Shown piece after piece: positions 42,873 through 51,610 of a DNA stretch of 64,000 bases. Numbering within the stretch: position 1 is the first letter of the stretch; every line of letters begins with the position of its first letter. The notes under the pieces were generated by a model. That model did no database searches. It was given only the letters and a program-made list of their open reading frames with translations, and was not told the origin of the DNA. The DNA lies in assembly GCA_017428325.1 (NCBI GenBank), contig JAFRRA010000006.1, positions 310,001 through 374,000 of the forward strand. The letters are read 5' to 3'. Both the position numbers and the translations under genes were made by a program. This DNA comes from Bacteroidales bacterium (lineage in GTDB: Bacteria; Bacteroidota; Bacteroidia; Bacteroidales; UBA932).

Positions 42873-43826
42873 TTATTTCCTTGAAACAGCTCTTCTTGCG
42901 GCTGCGACAATGTGTTCCGCATCAAGTCCGTAAGCCTTCATCAGCTCGGAAGGGGTTCCGCTCTGCCCGAACTTGTCGGCAATTGCCACGAACTCCAGCG
43001 GGGCGGGGTGATGGGAAGCCAGAAGTCCGGCAATCATTTCTCCCATTCCTCCGAAGATGAAATGCTCCTCTGCGGTAACGACACATCCCGTCTTTTTAAT
43101 AGACTCCAGAATGGTGTCATAGTCAAGCGGCTTGATCGAGGCTACATTTATCACATCTGCCGCCACTCCCTCTTTCTCAAGTTCTTCGGCTGCCAGAAGC
43201 GCTTCCCATACAAGATGTCCGCAGGCAAGTATGGTTACGTCTTTACCGTCGTTGAGCTTATAGGCCTTGCCTATTTCAAAAGCCTCGTCTTCAGGAGTGA
43301 AGTTGGGGACAGATGGCCTTCCGAATCTGAGATATACGGGGCCGTTCCATTTTGCTGCCGCTATGGTTGCGTTCTTTGTCTGGTTAAAGTCGCAAGGAAC
43401 CACAACGCTCATTCCCGGAAGCATCCTCATAAGGCCGATATCCTCCAGAATCTGATGGGTGGCGCCGTCTTCTCCGAGAGTGATTCCCGCGTGCGAAGCG
43501 GCAATCTTGACGTTTGTCTCTGAGTAACATACGGCCATTCTTACCTGGTCGTAAACCCTGCCGGCTGCAAAGGCCGCAAATGTGCCCACAAACGGAATCT
43601 TGCCGTTAAGGGAAAGTCCTGCGGCCACGTTTATCATATTTGCCTCGGCGATGCCGCACTGGAAAAACCTGTCCGGAAATTCCTTGGCAAAACCGTCCAT
43701 CTTGACGGAACCCTTAAGGTCTGCCGCAAGGGCGACCACATCCTTGCATTCGCGTCCGATTGCGAGAAGTCCCTCGCCGAATCCTGAACGCGTATCCTTG
43801 TTACCTGTATTTGTGTATTTTGTCAT
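42873..43826 (-). CDS. Transketolase, C-terminal subunit
   Basis: This 317-residue protein carries the pyrimidine-binding and C-terminal transketolase domains (GLLAIGRECKDVVALAADLKGSVKMDGFAKEFPDRFFQCGIAEANMINVAAGLS). GIAEANM contains the conserved Glu that activates thiamine diphosphate, and a C-terminal TAEEHFIFGGMGEMIAGLL follows. It pairs with the N-terminal subunit gene 18 bp upstream to make a two-gene transketolase, which moves two-carbon units between sugar phosphates in the pentose phosphate pathway. Split forms are common in archaea and many Bacteroidota. The ECF sigma gene follows. Confidence 0.93.
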   Translation of the reverse strand: MTKYTNTGNKDTRSGFGEGLLAIGRECKDVVALAADLKGSVKMDGFAKEFPDRFFQCGIAEANMINVAAGLSLNGKIPFVGTFAAFAAGRVYDQVRMAVCYSETNVKIAASHAGITLGEDGATHQILEDIGLMRMLPGMSVVVPCDFNQTKNATIAAAKWNGPVYLRFGRPSVPNFTPEDEAFEIGKAYKLNDGKDVTILACGHLVWEALLAAEELEKEGVAADVINVASIKPLDYDTILESIKKTGCVVTAEEHFIFGGMGEMIAGLLASHHPAPLEFVAIADKFGQSGTPSELMKAYGLDAEHIVAAARRAVSRK

Positions 43827-43844
43827 TTTCTGGAATTTTAAGGG

Positions 43845-44696
43845 TTAAAAATCTCCGAGGGTTTCAGGAATCTGCTTGAGCGCGGCTTCGCATTCTTCCG
43901 GCTTAGGTGCCTTGCCGTGCCACTTGCAGGTGCCTTCCATAAAGTCCACTCCCTTACCCATAACGGTCTTGAGCATAACCATAACCGGTTTCGGCTCAAT
44001 GGTCTGGAGTTCTTCGGCAAGCTTTATCGCAGAGAGAATGTCTTCTATGCTGTTGCCGTCTTCAGCGATTACAACGTTCCATCCGAAGGCCTTCCATCTC
44101 TGGTCCAGATGGTCCGGACCGATAACCTCTTCCGTGGTTCCGTCTATCTGCTGTCCGTTCCAGTCCGTGAAGGCTATGAGATTGTCTATCTTGTGGTGGG
44201 ATGCAAACTGTGCGGCTTCCCAGATTTGGCCTTCCTGGCTTTCCCCGTCTCCCACAAGGCAATATACTTTATGGGAATCTCCCTCCAGCTTCTTTCCAAG
44301 GGCGGCTCCAACGGCTACGCTGAGGCCCTGCCCAAGCGATCCGCTGGCCTCGAATACTCCCGGAAGGTTGGTGTCCGTTGCCGGATGTCCCTGCAGACGG
44401 CTTCCTATCTTGCGGAAAGTGGCAAGTTCCTCAACGGGAAAATATCCGCTTCTTGCAAGCGCGCTGTAAAGCAGCGGAGACTCGTGTCCGCAACTCAGGA
44501 AGAACATGTCAGCGTCCTTTCCACTACGGTTCCAGTTCTTTGGATCGTGCTGCATCTTGTTGAAATACAGCACCGTCACAACATCTGTGGAGCTGAGGCT
44601 TCCTCCCGGATGCCCGCTCTTTGCCAGGGTCACCATCCTCAGTATATCCCTTCGGATCTGACAGGCAATATCTTTCAGTCTTTGTATATCAGACAT
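43845..44696 (-). CDS. Transketolase, N-terminal subunit
   Basis: This 283-residue protein is the pyrophosphate-binding half of a split transketolase, with AKSGHPGGSLSSTDVV, GSLGQGLSVAVGAAL and the ThDP/Mg motif GDGESQEGQIWEA closing with the Asn of FTDWNGQQIDG. I use ATG 44696 (MSDIQRLKD); the frame opens two codons earlier at a non-ATG. A -7 box at 44728-44735 lies 31 nt upstream and is back-to-back with the lepA box. The whole unit tktN-tktC-sigma-candidate anti-sigma-Spy-like is on the minus strand with small gaps. Confidence 0.94.
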   Translation of the reverse strand: MSDIQRLKDIACQIRRDILRMVTLAKSGHPGGSLSSTDVVTVLYFNKMQHDPKNWNRSGKDADMFFLSCGHESPLLYSALARSGYFPVEELATFRKIGSRLQGHPATDTNLPGVFEASGSLGQGLSVAVGAALGKKLEGDSHKVYCLVGDGESQEGQIWEAAQFASHHKIDNLIAFTDWNGQQIDGTTEEVIGPDHLDQRWKAFGWNVVIAEDGNSIEDILSAIKLAEELQTIEPKPVMVMLKTVMGKGVDFMEGTCKWHGKAPKPEECEAALKQIPETLGDF

Positions 44697-44727
44697 AATC
44701 AAAAGTTAATCGGTTTTATACTGATTT

Positions 44728-44735
44728 CAAATTTA
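44728..44735 (-). promoter_or_regulatory. Bacteroidota -7 box (TAAATTTG) for the transketolase operon
   Basis: TAAATTTG on the minus strand lies 31 nt before ATG 44696 and 2 bp from the opposing lepA box. The same layout occurs at mutS. Confidence 0.55.
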
Positions 44736-44737
44736 GT

Positions 44738-44745
44738 TATTTTTG
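44738..44745 (+). promoter_or_regulatory. Bacteroidota -7 box (TATTTTTG) for lepA
   Basis: TATTTTTG ends 7 nt before the lepA ATG at 44753, predicting a leaderless message. Confidence 0.55.
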
Positions 44746-44752
44746 CATCGCG

Positions 44753-46537
44753 ATGAAAAATATCAGGAACTTTTGCATAATTGCACATATAGATCACGGC
44801 AAATCCACTCTTGCGGACAGGATGCTTGAGGTGACGAACACAGTTACAAGCCGCGAGATGGAGGCTCAGGTGCTGGATTCGATGGATCTGGAGAAGGAGA
44901 AGGGCATCACGATAAAAAGCCACGCCGTACAGATGAAATACACCAGGGACGGCCAGGAATATACCCTTAATCTTCTGGACACTCCGGGGCACGTGGATTT
45001 CTCATACGAGGTTTCCCGTTCCATTGCTTCCAGCGAGGGGGCTTTGCTGGTTGTGGACGCCACCCAGGGAATTCAGGCACAGACCATCTCCAACCTTTAT
45101 CTTGCCTTGGACCACGATCTTACGATTATTCCGGTATTAAATAAGATAGATATGGAGGCTGCCGAGCCCGAGCTTGTAAGGGACCAGGTCTGCGACCTTC
45201 TGGGATGTGACCAGAGCGAGGTCCTTATGTGCAGCGCAAAGACCGGAGAGGGCGTTCCGGCCATTCTGGATGCAATTGTGGACAGGATTCCGGCTCCGGT
45301 GGGAGACCCGGACGCTCCGCTCCAGGCCCTGATATTCGATTCCGTCTTCAATCCTTTCAGAGGCATCATCGCTTACTTCAAGGTGGAAGCCGGAAGCATC
45401 CATAAGGGAGAGAAGGTAAAGTTCTTCAACACCGGAATGGAATACACTGCGGACGAGGTTGGAACCATGGGCCTGAAACTGAATCCCAAGCCGGAAATCG
45501 GCTGCGGCAATGTCGGCTACATCATAAGCGGAATCAAGAGTGCCGTCGAGGTTAAGGTTGGAGATACCATCACTTCAGTCCAGAATCCTTGCAAGGAGGC
45601 AATCGCCGGATTCGAGGAGGTGAAGCCAATGGTATTTGCCGGTGTATATCCCGTTGAAACAGACGAATACGACCAGCTCAAGGTTTCCCTTGAAAAGCTT
45701 CAGCTTAACGACGCTTCCCTTGTGTTCGAGCCTGAGAGTTCCATGGCCCTTGGCTTCGGATTCCGCTGCGGATTCCTCGGCCTTCTGCATCTGGAGATAG
45801 TCCAGGAAAGGCTCTATAGGGAGTTCGACATGGACTGCATCACTACGGTTCCTAACGTTTCCTTCAAGGTCTATACGACTGACGGCCAGTGCCTGGATGT
45901 CCACAACCCATCCGGCCTTCCGGAGGTAACGATGATAGACCATATCGAGGAGCCTTATATCAGGGCCCAGGTCATCTCAAAGGCTGATTTCTTCGGTCCG
46001 ATCATGAAACTCTGCCTGGACAAGAGGGGCACACTCGTAAGCCAGCACTATATCACAACTGATAGGGTTGAACTTAATTTCGACCTTCCGCTAAGCGAGA
46101 TAGTCTTTGATTTCTACGACAAGCTCAAGAGCATTTCCAAGGGCTACGCTTCCTTCGACTATCACATCACCGATTATCGCCCGGCACAGCTTGTGAAGTT
46201 GGATATCCTTCTCAACGGAGAACAGGTGGACGCCCTTTCTTCGCTGATCCACAGAGACCACGCATATGACTTTGGAAGAAGGATGTGCGAAAAACTGAAA
46301 GACCTCATCCCAAGGCAGCAGTTTGACATCGCCATCCAGGCGGCAATAGGTGCAAAGATAATTGCCCGTGAAACCGTCCGACAGGTAAGAAAAGACGTTA
46401 CCGCCAAGTGCTACGGAGGAGATATTTCGAGAAAACGCAAACTCCTTGAAAAACAGAAGAAAGGAAAGAAGCGTATGCGCCAGGTAGGACAGGTTCAGGT
46501 TCCTCAGAGTGCCTTCATGGCCGTCCTGAAACTCTAA
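44753..46537 (+). CDS. lepA: Elongation factor 4 (LepA)
   Basis: LepA is a ribosome-bound GTPase that affects initiation and can back-translocate ribosomes. The 594-residue protein has AHIDHGKST as P-loop, RG-like switch (KGITIK), DTPGHVDF with catalytic His80, NKID, and the LepA-specific C-terminal domain ending [22 protein letters not shown]. Unlike EF-G2 at 37.7 kb, all G motifs are intact. It converges on the aspartyl protease gene with a 3-bp gap. Confidence 0.98.
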   Translation: MKNIRNFCIIAHIDHGKSTLADRMLEVTNTVTSREMEAQVLDSMDLEKEKGITIKSHAVQMKYTRDGQEYTLNLLDTPGHVDFSYEVSRSIASSEGALLVVDATQGIQAQTISNLYLALDHDLTIIPVLNKIDMEAAEPELVRDQVCDLLGCDQSEVLMCSAKTGEGVPAILDAIVDRIPAPVGDPDAPLQALIFDSVFNPFRGIIAYFKVEAGSIHKGEKVKFFNTGMEYTADEVGTMGLKLNPKPEIGCGNVGYIISGIKSAVEVKVGDTITSVQNPCKEAIAGFEEVKPMVFAGVYPVETDEYDQLKVSLEKLQLNDASLVFEPESSMALGFGFRCGFLGLLHLEIVQERLYREFDMDCITTVPNVSFKVYTTDGQCLDVHNPSGLPEVTMIDHIEEPYIRAQVISKADFFGPIMKLCLDKRGTLVSQHYITTDRVELNFDLPLSEIVFDFYDKLKSISKGYASFDYHITDYRPAQLVKLDILLNGEQVDALSSLIHRDHAYDFGRRMCEKLKDLIPRQQFDIAIQAAIGAKIIARETVRQVRKDVTAKCYGGDISRKRKLLEKQKKGKKRMRQVGQVQVPQSAFMAVLKL

Positions 46538-46540
46538 TTC

Positions 46541-47713
46541 CTACAGCTTCGGTTCGTCGAAGTTAAAGGAGATGGTTTGGATAGAGTCTCCGCGACGGAT
46601 TGTAAGGGTTACGGATTTCATTTCGTCGAAGAGGGTCTTCTGCTCGTCAAGGCTTATTGTCTTTACATCTTTCCCGTTTATTGTCAGGATCTGGTCCTTG
46701 TTTTTAAGACCAGCCCTTTCCGCGTTGGAATCTTTGAATATGCAGTTGACAACCCAGCATCCGAGAGTCTTGCTACGGTCTGTATAAACAAAACCCCTTA
46801 CCGGACATTCAAATGGTTTGCCATAATCTTTATTAGGTCTGAGATACAGGGATTTGCCCGGCAGGTCCATTATCATGTCGAAGCGTTCCCAGAAATCGTT
46901 TCCCACGATACCGATGTATTCACTTGCGGCAAGCGCCCCTCCGGTATTCAGGCTGTAATCCATAACGACATCGCTGAGGCTGAAGGGGCCGATGCCCGCC
47001 TTTTCCGCCTTAAAATAACATCCGGCAGCCTCTCCTCCAACGCCTCCGTGCTCCATTTCATAGTACAGGACAGGAGAGATGTCTTTAAGGGAATACTGTT
47101 TTGCAACCGCATTTGTAAAGGTAACGGTTCCTCCGCTTCCAAGATCTACGAGAGCTTCACCGGTTATGACCTTATCCTTGCTCACGGTAACGGTTACAGG
47201 AACATATATCCTGTTATTTGCATATCTGATGGCAATCTTGGTAAATCCCTCTATGTCAGTTTTGTCCAGCTTATCCCCAAAAGCCATCTTCTCGTTCCTG
47301 TAATCTATGGAAATAATCTTTCCGCTTAAATCCGAAATGCCCAGCAGTCCGTCTGCATAATCACCGATAATTGGCTTAAGCTGAAAAATTGGAGAGACCT
47401 TGCTTGTGTATTCTTTTCCTCCTGCGGTATATGTAAGTTCTCCGATGATTATACTTACAAATTCCTTTTTATTTCCAGTGCCGCCCATCTGAGCCTTGCC
47501 CATGTTTTTGTATTTGTAAGCGCATCCGGCAAAGAAGGTGCTGTCCAGACATGTATAGGGAGAGCCCGTGTCAAACGCAAGGTTTGCATCCTGGCCGTTT
47601 ATCTTGGACTTCACGTAAATATGGCTGTAGTATTTGATATCGGATATGTTATTCTGCCCAAAGATTTGCAGGCAGAACATTGAGGCAACAGCCAAGAGCA
47701 AGAATCTTTTCAT
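46541..47713 (-). CDS. Exported retropepsin-like aspartyl protease with C-terminal PDZ domain
   Basis: This 390-residue protein has a signal peptide (cleavage near IFG-Q, residue 19), a first aspartic-protease motif DTGS (Asp48) and a second DLGSG (Asp190) about 140 residues on, then a PDZ domain (GCWVVNCIFKDSNAERAGLKNKDQILTINGKDV). Two catalytic motifs in one chain would allow a pepsin-like monomer of two retropepsin-like halves. The PDZ domain probably selects substrates or C-termini. The target is unknown. It starts 2 bp after the glycosyltransferase stop and is the last gene of the kdsB operon. An upstream in-frame start (47770) inside the preceding gene was rejected in favour of the signal peptide at 47713. 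Confidence 0.82.
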   Translation of the reverse strand: MKRFLLLAVASMFCLQIFGQNNISDIKYYSHIYVKSKINGQDANLAFDTGSPYTCLDSTFFAGCAYKYKNMGKAQMGGTGNKKEFVSIIIGELTYTAGGKEYTSKVSPIFQLKPIIGDYADGLLGISDLSGKIISIDYRNEKMAFGDKLDKTDIEGFTKIAIRYANNRIYVPVTVTVSKDKVITGEALVDLGSGGTVTFTNAVAKQYSLKDISPVLYYEMEHGGVGGEAAGCYFKAEKAGIGPFSLSDVVMDYSLNTGGALAASEYIGIVGNDFWERFDMIMDLPGKSLYLRPNKDYGKPFECPVRGFVYTDRSKTLGCWVVNCIFKDSNAERAGLKNKDQILTINGKDVKTISLDEQKTLFDEMKSVTLTIRRGDSIQTISFNFDEPKL

Positions 47714-47715
47714 AA

Positions 47716-49029
47716 TTACACACCGATGAGTTCTTCCGCAAAGCGGGTGTAGTTGGTCTGGGCATCCCATTCTTCCTTCCAGTTGATATAGCAGTTCTGC
47801 TTCATCTGGGCGTGGATTTCCTTTGGAAGAAGGATATGTTCAATAATCTGACCCTTAAGGTCTTCTGCGGTTATTTCCGCATCAACGATGTAGCCTACAG
47901 GGCAGTTGCGGAAGAGTTCCTTTACACCTCCTACATTGGTTGCCATTACAGGAATTCCATAGCTCATCGCTTCCATTATTGAAACAGGAATTCCCTCGCT
48001 TCTGCTGGCAAGGATGAAGAGGTCTGCGCCTTCATTCTTGTAGAAATCCAGGATTTCATCGTGAGGCCTTGAGCCCCTGAAATCTATGTCTGGATCTTTT
48101 GCTTCATCCTTAAGTTGGGTTAGCATATTTCCGCCGCCAAAGTGAGTGTAGGTTATCCTGTCAAAGCCCCGTTGTCTGATTTTATCCATTGCGGACTTGT
48201 CTTCTTTAATCAGCTGTATGGCTTTGACAACCAAGTCTATTCTCTTGAGCGGAATGGTGTTGGCGCAGCCGACGATTCTGAAGGCTTTGTTTTCCTCAGC
48301 GACTGCATTATGGAAGTTTTCATCGTGATGAGTAGAGCCAAGGTGCCAGACCTCTATGATTTTCGGGCAAGGGTTGTAGTTCTTTTTGATGTAGTTCATT
48401 CCGTCGTATGAAACAGGGATAGCATAATCCGTATGCTCCATTATCATATCGCGGAAAGGAAGATAGCCCTTTGCCTCCTCGTAAAGGTCGGATCCGTGGA
48501 ACCTGGCGCAGAACATCGGCATGATTTCCACATTCGGCTTGACAAGTTTTTTTAGGAAAGGTATCAGCATTGCGCTCTTGTCTCCCCAATAGAAGTAGAT
48601 CTTGTCTGCAAAACTGCATTCCCTTACAACTTCTTCCATCAGCTTTTTATTGGAGAGTATGGTCCTGAGCATCAGGAAATAATTGAAAAAGATATGGAGG
48701 CGTTTCCCAAGACCTGCCTTCTTGTTTCTTTTTCCGAAAACAGCGCGTAAAAACTCTTTTGTGGCAAAGAAGAACGGGGCTGTGTTGAAAAGGCCTTTTT
48801 TGATTAATCCTTTCTTGTCCTTGTGGTCGAACGGGAGAAGGGGAGTAGCAATATCCACACTTTCGGGATGTAGTCTCATTTCCCCTTCAGGGCGGTAAAG
48901 CGGAAAGATAGTTATTCGGTGGAATTGCTCTGCAAGATAAGGCACCTCATCCGCAAGAAAAGTCTCGCCCCCTCCAAACGGATAGGTGTTGGAAAAAAGG
49001 ACGAGCTTTACCCTGTGCGGATCGTGCAT
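47716..49029 (-). CDS. Glycosyltransferase, GT4 family
   Basis: This 437-residue GT-B enzyme has an N-terminal lobe (FSNTYPFGGGETFLADEVPYLA) and a C-terminal donor-binding lobe with RIVGCANTIPLKRIDLVV, FRGSRPHDEILDFYKNEGADLFILASRSEG and the EX7E motif in SEGIPVSIMEAMSYGIPVMATNVGGV. This is a retaining glycosyltransferase acting at the cytoplasmic face. Being downstream of kdsB, it may build the LPS core or O-glycan, but donor and acceptor are not readable. Gaps are 14 bp to the OmpA-TPR gene and 2 bp to the protease gene. Confidence 0.88.
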   Translation of the reverse strand: MHDPHRVKLVLFSNTYPFGGGETFLADEVPYLAEQFHRITIFPLYRPEGEMRLHPESVDIATPLLPFDHKDKKGLIKKGLFNTAPFFFATKEFLRAVFGKRNKKAGLGKRLHIFFNYFLMLRTILSNKKLMEEVVRECSFADKIYFYWGDKSAMLIPFLKKLVKPNVEIMPMFCARFHGSDLYEEAKGYLPFRDMIMEHTDYAIPVSYDGMNYIKKNYNPCPKIIEVWHLGSTHHDENFHNAVAEENKAFRIVGCANTIPLKRIDLVVKAIQLIKEDKSAMDKIRQRGFDRITYTHFGGGNMLTQLKDEAKDPDIDFRGSRPHDEILDFYKNEGADLFILASRSEGIPVSIMEAMSYGIPVMATNVGGVKELFRNCPVGYIVDAEITAEDLKGQIIEHILLPKEIHAQMKQNCYINWKEEWDAQTNYTRFAEELIGV

Positions 49030-49043
49030 CTTATCTGTCTTTG

Positions 49044-50720
49044 TTACTGTAAGGCGGCGAACTCGATGTCGTTGTCGATGCGGTCTTCGTAGAATTTCTT
49101 CTCGAAGGCCTTCACAAGCTCTGTCTCGCAGGTGGTTACATCTCCCTTTCTGGCGGCGATTATTGCCCTGAGGTATGATTCGTCTGGATTATATTCCTGC
49201 TTGAGGACCTTGAGGGCGTCATCGTTCCTTCCCTTCAGGAGAAGAGCCAGGCCGTGGGTGAAACCATCCGTTCCGTCGAGAACCTCAAGGGCTCCGTCAT
49301 AGTCTCCGTCCTGGATGAGCAGTGCGCCAAGATTTTCCTTTGCGGAATCGATGATTTCCCCGTTCTCACCCTGAGCCATGTAGAAATACTCGGCGGCCTT
49401 GTCGGCATTGCCTTTCTGAAGTTCGACAACTCCGAGGTTGTTGTAATATCCTGCGGTCTTGTCGGTTATCTTGTTAAGCCAATTCATGGCATCATTTGGC
49501 TTGTTCTGCTGCAGGGCGAGGGCGGCGAGGTTGTTGATGGCCCTCTGGCTGTTGAATCTCTTTACTGCCTGGTTGTAGATGGAAGCCTTCTTTGCCGGAT
49601 CCTCAAAGAGGTTGGCGCTGTAAAGCAGAGCTTCTTCTGTCAGACGGTCATCTGAGGTTTCAATCATCTGCTTGAGCTCTTCATCGTTGAAATTCTTCTT
49701 GTCTATCTCGGCGACAATGCGGCTGCGCCTGAGCTGAGGAAGCACCTTGTTGTTCAGGGTCTGGAAGACCTGTGACATGTTCCTGATCTCCCTTTCCCTT
49801 ACGACAGGATCGGAGTACATTGAAAGAACCCTGATGATGAGGTCCTTGTCTTCCATATCGGATTCCTCGACGAGTTTCTTGAAGCCCTCCCAGTCTTCTC
49901 CCTTCTCCTCTACGGTAACGTCCATATCTACATCCGCCCTCTTGGAGATGGTCTTGTCATATGCGGCCTTGGCGCTCTTGGCTCTCTGGGTTGAAAGCTG
50001 GTTGTTCTTGTCTTCCGGTCCTTCAGGAGAAGCGTAGCCTATTATTTTACCCTTCTTTACGGTTTTCTTGGAATCTTTCTTGGCGTCGCTGAGGAACTTC
50101 TCAAAAGCCTTTACCTCGTCGGAATTCAGGCGGGAAGCCTTTACGTCAGACTTGTTGACATCGTAGAGAATCTGGGTTTCGATCTGCTCTGTTGTCTCCA
50201 TCTGGTAGTTGTCCTTTTCAAAGAAAGGTGTTCCGTTTGTCTGGGCGAGCATAGAGGTACATAGGGTTCCCTCTGCTATCTTGAATGGGATAGGGTATTC
50301 CCAACTCTTGGATTTGCTTGAGTTGTATATTGTTACAGCAAGCTGGAGGACGGCTTTCTCCATACCGGGCTTATACTGGAACCACACGTCTCTCTTTACG
50401 GTGCTGGCGGTCTTGTAAGGAATTACCTGATAGTTGTCCCTGATCTTTTCTCCCTGCATCCAGAAGTCCTCTGCGTTTTCTGTCTTTCCCGCATAAACCA
50501 GCTGTGGGGTTATCTTCAGATAAGCGTTCGGTACAAAATAATTGGCCGGAAAAGAAATGGAATAGGTAGCCTTGATCTGTCCCGCCACGCATTCCAGGAT
50601 CTGAGGATTGCAATCTGTCTTTACCATTGCCGCGAGCTTTGCCATCTGCTGAGGAGAGGCGCAGAAAGCCGCGATTGCGGCAACTGCCGCGATGAGAGTT
50701 AGTCTGAAAAATCTCTTCAT
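49044..50720 (-). CDS. OmpA-like domain protein with TPR repeats
   Basis: This 558-residue exported protein has a signal peptide (about residues 1-20, AAVAAIAAFCASPQQ), an N-terminal beta-rich region of some 180 residues, an OmpA-like peptidoglycan-binding domain (ILYDVNKSDVKASRLNSDEVKAFEKFL, then GKIIGYASPEGPEDKNNQLSTQRAKSAKAAY) and C-terminal TPR repeats (YYNNLGVVELQKGNADKAAEYFYMAQ and the following units). It resembles Bacteroidota proteins that tie outer membrane and cell wall together. It lies 13 bp after kdsB and before a GT4 gene. Confidence 0.82.
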   Translation of the reverse strand: MKRFFRLTLIAAVAAIAAFCASPQQMAKLAAMVKTDCNPQILECVAGQIKATYSISFPANYFVPNAYLKITPQLVYAGKTENAEDFWMQGEKIRDNYQVIPYKTASTVKRDVWFQYKPGMEKAVLQLAVTIYNSSKSKSWEYPIPFKIAEGTLCTSMLAQTNGTPFFEKDNYQMETTEQIETQILYDVNKSDVKASRLNSDEVKAFEKFLSDAKKDSKKTVKKGKIIGYASPEGPEDKNNQLSTQRAKSAKAAYDKTISKRADVDMDVTVEEKGEDWEGFKKLVEESDMEDKDLIIRVLSMYSDPVVREREIRNMSQVFQTLNNKVLPQLRRSRIVAEIDKKNFNDEELKQMIETSDDRLTEEALLYSANLFEDPAKKASIYNQAVKRFNSQRAINNLAALALQQNKPNDAMNWLNKITDKTAGYYNNLGVVELQKGNADKAAEYFYMAQGENGEIIDSAKENLGALLIQDGDYDGALEVLDGTDGFTHGLALLLKGRNDDALKVLKQEYNPDESYLRAIIAARKGDVTTCETELVKAFEKKFYEDRIDNDIEFAALQ

Positions 50721-50733
50721 ATATTGTTTGATT

Positions 50734-51495
50734 TTATAATTCTTTGAAATCCATTTTGTTTATCCGCTCAAGATCTTCCGGAGTGTCTACTCCGAAACTC
50801 TGGACATTGCACTCCGCAACCCTTATCTTGAGTCCGTTTTCCAGCCAGCGGAGCTGTTCCAGTTTCTCGCATTTTTCCAGGAAACTTTCTTCCAGGGCGC
50901 AGATCTTCTCAAGGGCTGCGTGGCGATAACCGTAAAGTCCCACGTGGAGATAATACGGAAAGTCTCCAAGCATATCGTCCGTAAGGTTTCCGCCCCTGTG
51001 GAAAGGAATCAGACTGCGGGAAAAGTAAAGGGCGTTCATATCCTTGTCCACCACAACTTTCGGACGGTTGGCGTCTTCAAGGTCTGAAACGCTCTCCGCC
51101 CTCTTGACAATCGTGGCTATGTCCACGCCGTCAGACATTAGGGTGCGGGCTAGGGTTTCAAGCTGCAGGGTTGAAATGAAAGGTTCGTCTCCCTGGACGT
51201 TTATCACGCCTTCGAAAGATTTTCCGCTTTCCCGCGAGTATTTATGCAGGGCCTCCAAACAGCGGTCAGTTCCGCTGCGGTGGTCTGCGGAAGTCATTAC
51301 CGCCCTCCCTCCGTTGTCCAGGACAGTCTTCAGGATCCTCTCGTCGTCCGTGGCGACACATACATCCGGAAAGACCTTTGCGGCCTGACGGAAAGTGCGG
51401 ACCACCATAGGAACTCCGTGCACAAGGGCCAGCGGCTTTCCCGGGAACCTTGTGGAGGCATATCTGGAAGGAATGACTGCAAGTATATTTTCCAT
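50734..51495 (-). CDS. kdsB: 3-deoxy-manno-octulosonate cytidylyltransferase
   Basis: KdsB activates Kdo with CTP to CMP-Kdo for the inner core of LPS. The 253-residue protein has IPSRYASTRFPGKPL at the N-terminus (residues 8-22), VATDDERI, MTSADHRSGTDRC and NVQGDEPF for nucleotide and metal binding, and YFSRSLIPF. I start at ATG 51495; a longer frame from 51543 adds 16 unrelated residues. The box at 51545-51552 gives a 49-nt leader. It heads a four-gene envelope operon. Confidence 0.97.
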   Translation of the reverse strand: MENILAVIPSRYASTRFPGKPLALVHGVPMVVRTFRQAAKVFPDVCVATDDERILKTVLDNGGRAVMTSADHRSGTDRCLEALHKYSRESGKSFEGVINVQGDEPFISTLQLETLARTLMSDGVDIATIVKRAESVSDLEDANRPKVVVDKDMNALYFSRSLIPFHRGGNLTDDMLGDFPYYLHVGLYGYRHAALEKICALEESFLEKCEKLEQLRWLENGLKIRVAECNVQSFGVDTPEDLERINKMDFKEL

Positions 51496-51544
51496 CGCGA
51501 TAAATGTGATACAAAAATCAGGCAACACTATTTCTGCCATCACA

Positions 51545-51552
51545 CAAAAATA
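51545..51552 (-). promoter_or_regulatory. Bacteroidota -7 box (TATTTTTG) for the kdsB operon
   Basis: TATTTTTG on the minus strand lies 49 nt before ATG 51495 and overlaps the left arm of the inverted repeat at 51547-51573. Confidence 0.45.
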
Positions 51553-51573
51553 CTGAAAAAATGTCAGTATTTT
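51547..51573. repeat. Perfect 10-bp inverted repeat between kdsB and sigma-54-activator promoters
   Basis: AAAATACTGA (51547-51556) and TCAGTATTTT (51564-51573) are exact inverted copies around a 7-nt spacer. The left arm covers part of the kdsB -7 box and the right arm ends 2 nt before the opposing -7 box at 51576. The position points to an operator rather than a terminator. Confidence 0.6.
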
Positions 51574-51575
51574 CT

Positions 51576-51583
51576 TAACTTTG
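51576..51583 (+). promoter_or_regulatory. Bacteroidota -7 box (TAACTTTG) for the sigma-54 activator operon
   Basis: TAACTTTG lies 27 nt before ATG 51611 and directly follows the inverted repeat. Confidence 0.5.
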
Positions 51584-51610
51584 CCTTTTGAGCAAGAAAA
51601 AAGGAATCAA

